Assembly: GCA_001969505.1 (NCBI GenBank)
Contig: LSSK01000733.1
Location: 1 to 12,000 of the forward strand
Direction of reading: 5' to 3'
Length of the DNA stretch: 12,000 bases
From: Zancudomyces culisetae
Lineage: Eukaryota > Kickxellomycota > Harpellomycetes > Harpellales > Legeriomycetaceae
Part shown: positions 8,577 through 12,000 of the stretch, one piece after another
Numbering within the stretch: position 1 is the first letter of the stretch
Layout of the letters: each line of letters opens with the position of its first letter
The notes under the pieces: model-generated
The model's input: the letters and a program-made list of their open reading frames with translations, nothing else
The model's database searches: none
Told to the model about the DNA's origin: nothing
Translations under genes and position numbers: made by a program

Positions 8577-8676
8577 GTTAGTCTGTTTTAAAACAAATTC
8601 GGTGTTCTCGCTGGTTGTTGTGAGTAGAAAAGTCAAAAGCAAAGAAACAAAAAAAAAATGAAGACTTGAGTTGGGC

Positions 8677-8684
8677 TTTTTATA
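8677..8684 (-). promoter_or_regulatory. TATA box of paralogue A
   Basis: TATAAAAA(GCCC) on the minus strand lies about 100 bases upstream of the ATG at 8576, followed by a TTTTTTTTTTGTTTCTTTGC tract typical of a fungal initiation region. It sits inside the longer open frame, which is why the upstream ATG at 8699 is disfavoured. Confidence 0.5.
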
Positions 8685-8932
8685 CTTTTTCTTTACCATT
8701 CACCATTATGTCACTAAACTTTCAATGTCTATAATTGAGAATTGCATTATGTGCGTATCAAAGAGTATGAAATACTTTAAATAAGAGTGTACGGATAATA
8801 TCGACATAAGATTTCGTTCTTAATATAGAAAAAAAAGAAGAAATGAAGTGATATTCAATAAACAGTTTTGGTAGTGAGGTTATTTCGGCTAAAATATAGA
8901 TATACATTTTAAATTAACCATTATCACAATTA

Positions 8933-8938
8933 TTTATT
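8933..8938 (-). terminator. Poly(A) signal of paralogue B
   Basis: AATAAA on the minus strand, about 50 bases beyond the TAA at 8991-8993. Confidence 0.4.
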
Positions 8939-8990
8939 TTCCAAATTCGAAAAATAGAAAAATAGAAAAATAGAAAGGAAGCGAAAAATG

Positions 8991-9596
8991 TTAATAGATA
9001 GGATAATAGTCCATAAAAATAGTACTATTTTTAAAATAAATACTACCCCTTTTAGTATCCAGAAAAGAGTAGACATACGCGCTAGAATGCATTCTGGTGT
9101 ATACGATGAGGTTGCTTTTGACAACATTAGAATCTGGGCAAACTTTGGCAGTAACATCAATGATTTCACCATATTTTTGATGTATACGGTTAAGCAAGCC
9201 AATGATATCGTCCCAAGTATCAAAATGCTCGTTTGAGATGGAAAGGCGGTGGATACGGTAGTTGCTAGAGGCTTTAGTTATGGAGATTGGAGAAGGCTCA
9301 CCAGAGATACTTGGGTTTATATTTTTTGCTTGAGTGTTCAAGTATTTGTCAATATCGTTGTGGTTGGAAAAGGAAATCCAAAACTCACTGGAAGACGTGC
9401 GTTTAAAAATGCATGGGTAGTCCTTGAGCGACTTGAGGATTTGTTGTTCGTAGCTGGCAGCGTTTCTATTTGGACATTCAATCAATACAAATGGTCTAGA
9501 TTCTTCTATGGCGGGGAGTTGGGGTATATTGAGAAAGGGTTTGATTGATGTGTAATCTTTGCAACTCATTAGTGAACAGATATAAGCTAGGAGCAT
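8991..9596 (-). CDS. Unrecognised protein with two ferredoxin/RRM-like halves (paralogue B)
   Basis: 201 codons, ATG 9594-9596 to TAA 8991-8993. It is the diverged tandem copy of the downstream gene on the same strand. KYGEIIDV aligns with KFGDIVDI, the block ending SNLIVYTR with the block ending YVSVYIKR, and the ends MDYYPIY and TDYVPI match. The first half aligns from PFVLIECPN through EFWISFSNHNDIDKYL almost without gaps, the second from YRIHRLSISN to VYTR. Each half has the beta-alpha-beta-beta-alpha-beta pattern of an RRM/ferredoxin-like fold. The start is the first ATG after the TATA box and has a purine at -3; the Met at 9567-9569 is an alternative. A purine-rich (AAAG)n tract would form the leader. 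The function is unknown. Resemblance to retroelement gag-type RNA-binding domains is a guess from fold pattern. Confidence 0.65.
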   Translation of the reverse strand: MLLAYICSLMSCKDYTSIKPFLNIPQLPAIEESRPFVLIECPNRNAASYEQQILKSLKDYPCIFKRTSSSEFWISFSNHNDIDKYLNTQAKNINPSISGEPSPISITKASSNYRIHRLSISNEHFDTWDDIIGLLNRIHQKYGEIIDVTAKVCPDSNVVKSNLIVYTRMHSSAYVYSFLDTKRGSIYFKNSTIFMDYYPIY

Positions 9597-9663
9597 TACT
9601 CTTTTCTTTTCTTTCTTTCTTTTCTTTCTTTTCTTTCTTTCTTTTCTTTCTTTTCTTTCTTTA
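9597..9663. repeat. (CTTT)n/(CTTTT)n microsatellite
   Basis: A run of CTTTC/CTTTT units about 65 bases long begins right beside the ATG of paralogue B, so it would sit in that gene's leader as a GAAA-type purine tract. Length variation here could affect expression; that is inference. Confidence 0.85.
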
Positions 9664-9753
9664 GTTGCTATACCTGTTATATTTGTTGAAGTGTGGATGA
9701 ATGGGGGGGTTAGAAAGGAAGTGGGTGAGTGAGGTGAAGGGTCGGAGAATGGG

Positions 9754-9761
9754 TATTTATA
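9754..9761 (-). promoter_or_regulatory. TATA box of paralogue B
   Basis: TATAAATA on the minus strand, about 158 bases upstream of the ATG at 9596. No other ATG lies between the two on that strand. Confidence 0.4.
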
Positions 9762-10166
9762 CTATAATTATTATTGCTATTGCTATTGCTATTAATAATA
9801 AATTATAAAATCATTGGTATTACTATTGAAAAGGTGAGTGATCCGACTAGAATTAACCCCCCCCCCCCCAATCCCACCCAAATTTAAAAACCATGATACA
9901 ATTGTCTTGTATGACTTGTACTGTGAATATAGTGTGTTATACAAGTACCAAGAAAATACGATACTAGTTTATAAATGTTTATAAACATTTAAAAACCTTG
10001 ATTAATTATACTCACCCTTTTCCCTCCCTCTTAACCCTCACTCTCACTCTCTGTCTTTTACTTTTATATTAAACAATTTAATTGCAATTATAAATGAAAA
10101 CAAAAAAAAAGGTATAAAAAGGAAAAAGGAAAAAGGAAAAAGGTATCAATGAAGACTTGGATGGCT

Positions 10167-10174
10167 TATAAAAC
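10167..10174 (+). promoter_or_regulatory. TATA box of the Cys/His microprotein
   Basis: TATAAAAC, 53 bases before the ATG at 10227, a normal fungal spacing. A second TATAAAAAGG at about 10113 could be used instead. Confidence 0.4.
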
Positions 10175-10226
10175 TCTGTTATTCTTCATTAAATAAATAA
10201 ATAGATATATTGAAATAATAAAAAAA

Positions 10227-10367
10227 ATGTATAAATCAGTTCAACAAGATAAACCACCACCACGTTTCAATCCTCGGAACTACTACTTTTGTGTCCACAT
10301 TAACGAATTAGTACATCACAACAATCTAAAGAAATATTGTAGTAAATGTTTTAAATATTCATGTTGA
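10227..10367 (+). CDS. Candidate 46-residue Cys/His-rich microprotein
   Basis: The frame runs from ATG 10227 (preceded by seven A residues, a favourable context) to TGA 10365-10367. The N-terminus is basic and Pro-rich (DKPPPRFNPRNYY). The second half has Cys22, His24, His30, His31, Cys38, Cys41 and Cys46, including a CSKC pair, which suggests a small metal-binding knuckle or disulphide-bonded peptide. There is no signal peptide. A TATA box lies 53 bases upstream and AATAAA (10416-10421) 49 bases downstream, so all parts of a compact gene are present. It could instead be the first exon of a longer gene, or chance. I do not recognise it. Confidence 0.4.
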   Translation: MYKSVQQDKPPPRFNPRNYYFCVHINELVHHNNLKKYCSKCFKYSC

Positions 10368-10393
10368 AAAGAAGGGACTTTTTATTATAATGT

Positions 10394-10399
10394 TTTATT
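10394..10399 (-). terminator. Poly(A) signal of the CNH gene
   Basis: AATAAA on the minus strand, about 80 bases beyond the TGA at 10480-10482; a second copy is at 10381-10386. Both lie between the two convergent genes, so the 3' ends of their transcripts probably overlap. Confidence 0.35.
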
Positions 10400-10415
10400 A
10401 TATACTAATCATCAA

Positions 10416-10421
10416 AATAAA
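10416..10421 (+). terminator. Poly(A) signal of the Cys/His frame
   Basis: AATAAA on the plus strand, 49 bases after the TGA at 10365-10367 and beside a 12-base repeat (AAAATGAAAGCG, about 10425-10450). Confidence 0.3.
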
Positions 10422-10479
10422 TCAAAAATGAAAGCGAAAATGAAAGCGAAAATAGAATTAAAAAAGGGAAAAAAAAGAA

Positions 10480-12000
10480 TCAATAATTACAACTTTTTAT
10501 ATATAATACTTGTTGAGCAAAGACTCCAATATTCGAACTTGCTGAAGGAAAAGTGGTAAGTGAAGAAGATGGCATAACCATTCCATAATTAGAAGAAGAA
10601 GGCAGTGAACCTAGAGACGAAGAGGTATACGTAGAAGGATTGGGAGCAGTGGAAGAAGAGGAGAAGGAATGGTGAGGTTGAGTTAGATGGAAATTGGTAT
10701 TTGCGTTCAAGGTAGAGGGAGTAGCATTAGGTTGAATGGTTGAGGAAATAGAGGAAGAGGAATCATCAATATTGGGAGACTTATAAAGAGTAGTGTTGGT
10801 AAGGATACAAGCACTATTAAAAGTAGTGGAGGAGGAGGACGAATGAGATGAAGAAGAGAGAGGGGTAGGAGGAGGAGGAGAAGCGAGTTGAGAAGTATAA
10901 AAGGAGGAATAGTTAGTATCAAGCATTTTGACTTTACGATCCAACATGGGATAAACCTGAAGAACTTGGCCAGTATCGATTTTGCGGACTTCGAAAAAGT
11001 CATCACTAAAAGCAATGATGTTTGGATAGTCATAGAAAAAGGCAGAGGGAGTTCCTAGCCAGTTGACAAGAAGGTTTGGACGAGCACGTTGGCCATTTCT
11101 GTTGACAAAAAAGTAAAAGGAGTCATAACACAAAAGAAACTCGCCATTCTGAACCTTGTAGAGTTCAAGGGGTTTGGGAAAACTGGAAGCAATAGTAGAG
11201 GAAGAAGAAAGTGGAGGAATAGGGAGAGGAGGGGGAAGAAGAGAAGGAGAGGAAGAAGAAGAAGAGGGAGGGATTACAGCCAAGGATGAGTGTTGAATAG
11301 GAATTGCAGAAGAAGAGGAAGAAGTGGGGATGGAGGAGGGAGAGGAAGAGGCAGCAGAGGAGGAGATAGGGAGGAGATAGTTGAGAGGTTTGGAGACAAA
11401 CTTGAGGTTTTCGTCAGCAGGATCGAGCAGGGATTGGGTATTCATGGATTTGATGTCGACAATTTCAAAGCCACGATCGCAACCAATACACAATTTGGAC
11501 TGGAGAAAAAAGATGGAGGAAGACTCGGCGGCAATATAACAGTCGCGGAAAAGCCACCACATGGATTTGGAGGAAGCAATGGAGATGCGGCCAAAGACGT
11601 TGGGAAGTTGGTGGGGGACGAGGGGGCGGTAGATGTGGATGGTGGATTGGTTGGAGAGAGAGTTGTTCTTGACAACACAGAGAATATCGATTTGCATACA
11701 GGAGCCAAACTTGAAGAAGGAGACGTGGGAAGTAATGCGCTCGCCCTTGAGAGAGCGACGAGAGGCAGAGGTGGCCATGAGGATGATTTGCAGAGGATAG
11801 GAGTAGAGGCTTTTGTCTTTGTCGCAAACAACCAGAATGACATCAAGCTTATCGATGATCTTGACCTGGACAATACGGTCGTGGTTAAAGCCACTGATGC
11901 GAGTAAAGCTGGCAGGCTTTGCAGTCAGGCCAGCGACCAGGCCGTTGTCAGTACCAATGACCAAGCCGCGGCCATTGTCAAAGTAGCAGGCACAGTTGAC
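10480..12000 (-). CDS. CNH-domain protein, C-terminal part (fungal Rho guanine-nucleotide exchange factor type), 5' end outside the window
   Basis: 506 codons are visible. The phase is open to the window edge (VNCACYFDNGRGLVIGTDNG), so the start lies beyond 12000 and the TTG near 11964 is not a start. The stop is TGA 10480-10482. Residues 1 to about 362 form a citron-homology (CNH) domain, a beta-propeller, with landmarks GTDNGL, IVQVKIIDKLDVILVVCD, LCIGCDRGFEIVD, ELYKVQNGEFLLCYDSFYFF, NWLGTPSAF and VRKIDTGQVLQVYP. These best match the C-terminal CNH of Rom1/Rom2-type GEFs, which activate Rho1 at the cell cortex in the cell-wall-integrity pathway. The DH and PH domains would lie upstream, unseen. 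Oddities are a 65-residue Ser/Pro-rich insert inside the propeller (about 212-277) and a Ser-rich tail (about 372-490). The gene is richer in GC than the rest of the window. Another CNH protein (MAP4K-like kinase or Vps39 type) is less likely. Confidence 0.8.
   Translation of the reverse strand, partial: VNCACYFDNGRGLVIGTDNGLVAGLTAKPASFTRISGFNHDRIVQVKIIDKLDVILVVCDKDKSLYSYPLQIILMATSASRRSLKGERITSHVSFFKFGSCMQIDILCVVKNNSLSNQSTIHIYRPLVPHQLPNVFGRISIASSKSMWWLFRDCYIAAESSSIFFLQSKLCIGCDRGFEIVDIKSMNTQSLLDPADENLKFVSKPLNYLLPISSSAASSSPSSIPTSSSSSAIPIQHSSLAVIPPSSSSSSPSLLPPPLPIPPLSSSSTIASSFPKPLELYKVQNGEFLLCYDSFYFFVNRNGQRARPNLLVNWLGTPSAFFYDYPNIIAFSDDFFEVRKIDTGQVLQVYPMLDRKVKMLDTNYSSFYTSQLASPPPPTPLSSSSHSSSSSTTFNSACILTNTTLYKSPNIDDSSSSISSTIQPNATPSTLNANTNFHLTQPHHSFSSSSTAPNPSTYTSSSLGSLPSSSNYGMVMPSSSLTTFPSASSNIGVFAQQVLYIKSCNY

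Larger units (their letters stand above)
9664..10226. other. Low-complexity intergenic region between divergent small genes
   Basis: This holds simple repeats and no coding pattern: a TTGCTA hexamer repeat (about 9772-9795), a 13-base C run (9857-9869), an AAAAAGG heptamer repeat (about 10115-10143), and TATA boxes at its two ends. It is the shared upstream region of the leftward paralogue B and the rightward Cys/His frame. Confidence 0.6.

Noticed and set aside
8988-9548. Two plus-strand open frames of 82 and 99 codons
   Set aside because: They lie antisense to paralogue B, which is supported by alignment to its tandem copy; the plus-strand products show no pattern.
11089-11289. Plus-strand Arg/Lys/Gly-rich frame
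   Set aside because: It is the complement of the Ser/Pro-rich coding stretch of the CNH gene.
11442-11894. Minus-strand alternative frames of 120-150 codons within the CNH gene
   Set aside because: These are out-of-phase shadows; the CNH motifs are all in the main frame.
1-12000. tRNA, rRNA, CRISPR arrays, bacterial insertion sequences or operons
   Set aside because: I found no tRNA B-box-like sequence, no rRNA-like stretch, no regular spacer arrays and no prokaryotic gene packing. The simple repeats are microsatellites.

Overview
This looks like nuclear DNA of a fungus, AT-rich between genes. The grounds are: (i) a Ser/Pro-rich CNH-domain protein of the fungal Rho-GEF type at the right edge; (ii) a long F-box plus ankyrin-repeat gene of the kind greatly expanded in early-diverging fungi; (iii) eukaryotic core signals (TATAAAAG/TATAAAAAG boxes, AATAAA-type poly(A) signals, pyrimidine tracts) and no operon-like packing. 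An early-diverging lineage (Kickxellomycotina/Harpellales-like or Mucoromycota-like) is my best guess. It is inference, not demonstrated.

Layout. Positions 1-576 hold an (AAAAAG)n microsatellite and a short GC-richer islet, with no convincing gene. Positions 577-3973 (minus) hold one large F-box/ankyrin gene of about 1,130 codons. It appears as four separate open frames because of three lesions: an in-frame TGA at 3104-3106, a one-base frameshift at a ten-base A/T run (2258-2267), and an in-frame TAA at 1324-1326. Ankyrin periodicity continues straight through the TAA. It reads as a young pseudogene, unless the lesions are assembly errors.

Positions 3974-7994 are gene-poor and AT-rich. They contain a foldback/MITE-like inverted repeat (4401-4527), a candidate 58-residue membrane microprotein behind a consensus TATA box (5118-5294), a 128-residue two-membrane-segment protein (5482-5868, minus), and a GC-richer coding remnant with an internal stop (7399-7695). 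Positions 7995-9596 (minus) carry two diverged tandem paralogues of an unrecognised family, each built from two ferredoxin/RRM-like halves. Positions 9597-10226 are low-complexity intergenic DNA. Positions 10227-10367 hold a 46-codon Cys/His-rich reading frame with its own TATA box and poly(A) signal. From 10480 to the right edge (minus) lies the C-terminal part of the CNH protein, whose start is outside the window.

No shared pathway links the genes. The window combines one conserved signalling gene with lineage-specific or decaying genes. The possible novelties are the paired RRM-like paralogues and the two microproteins.
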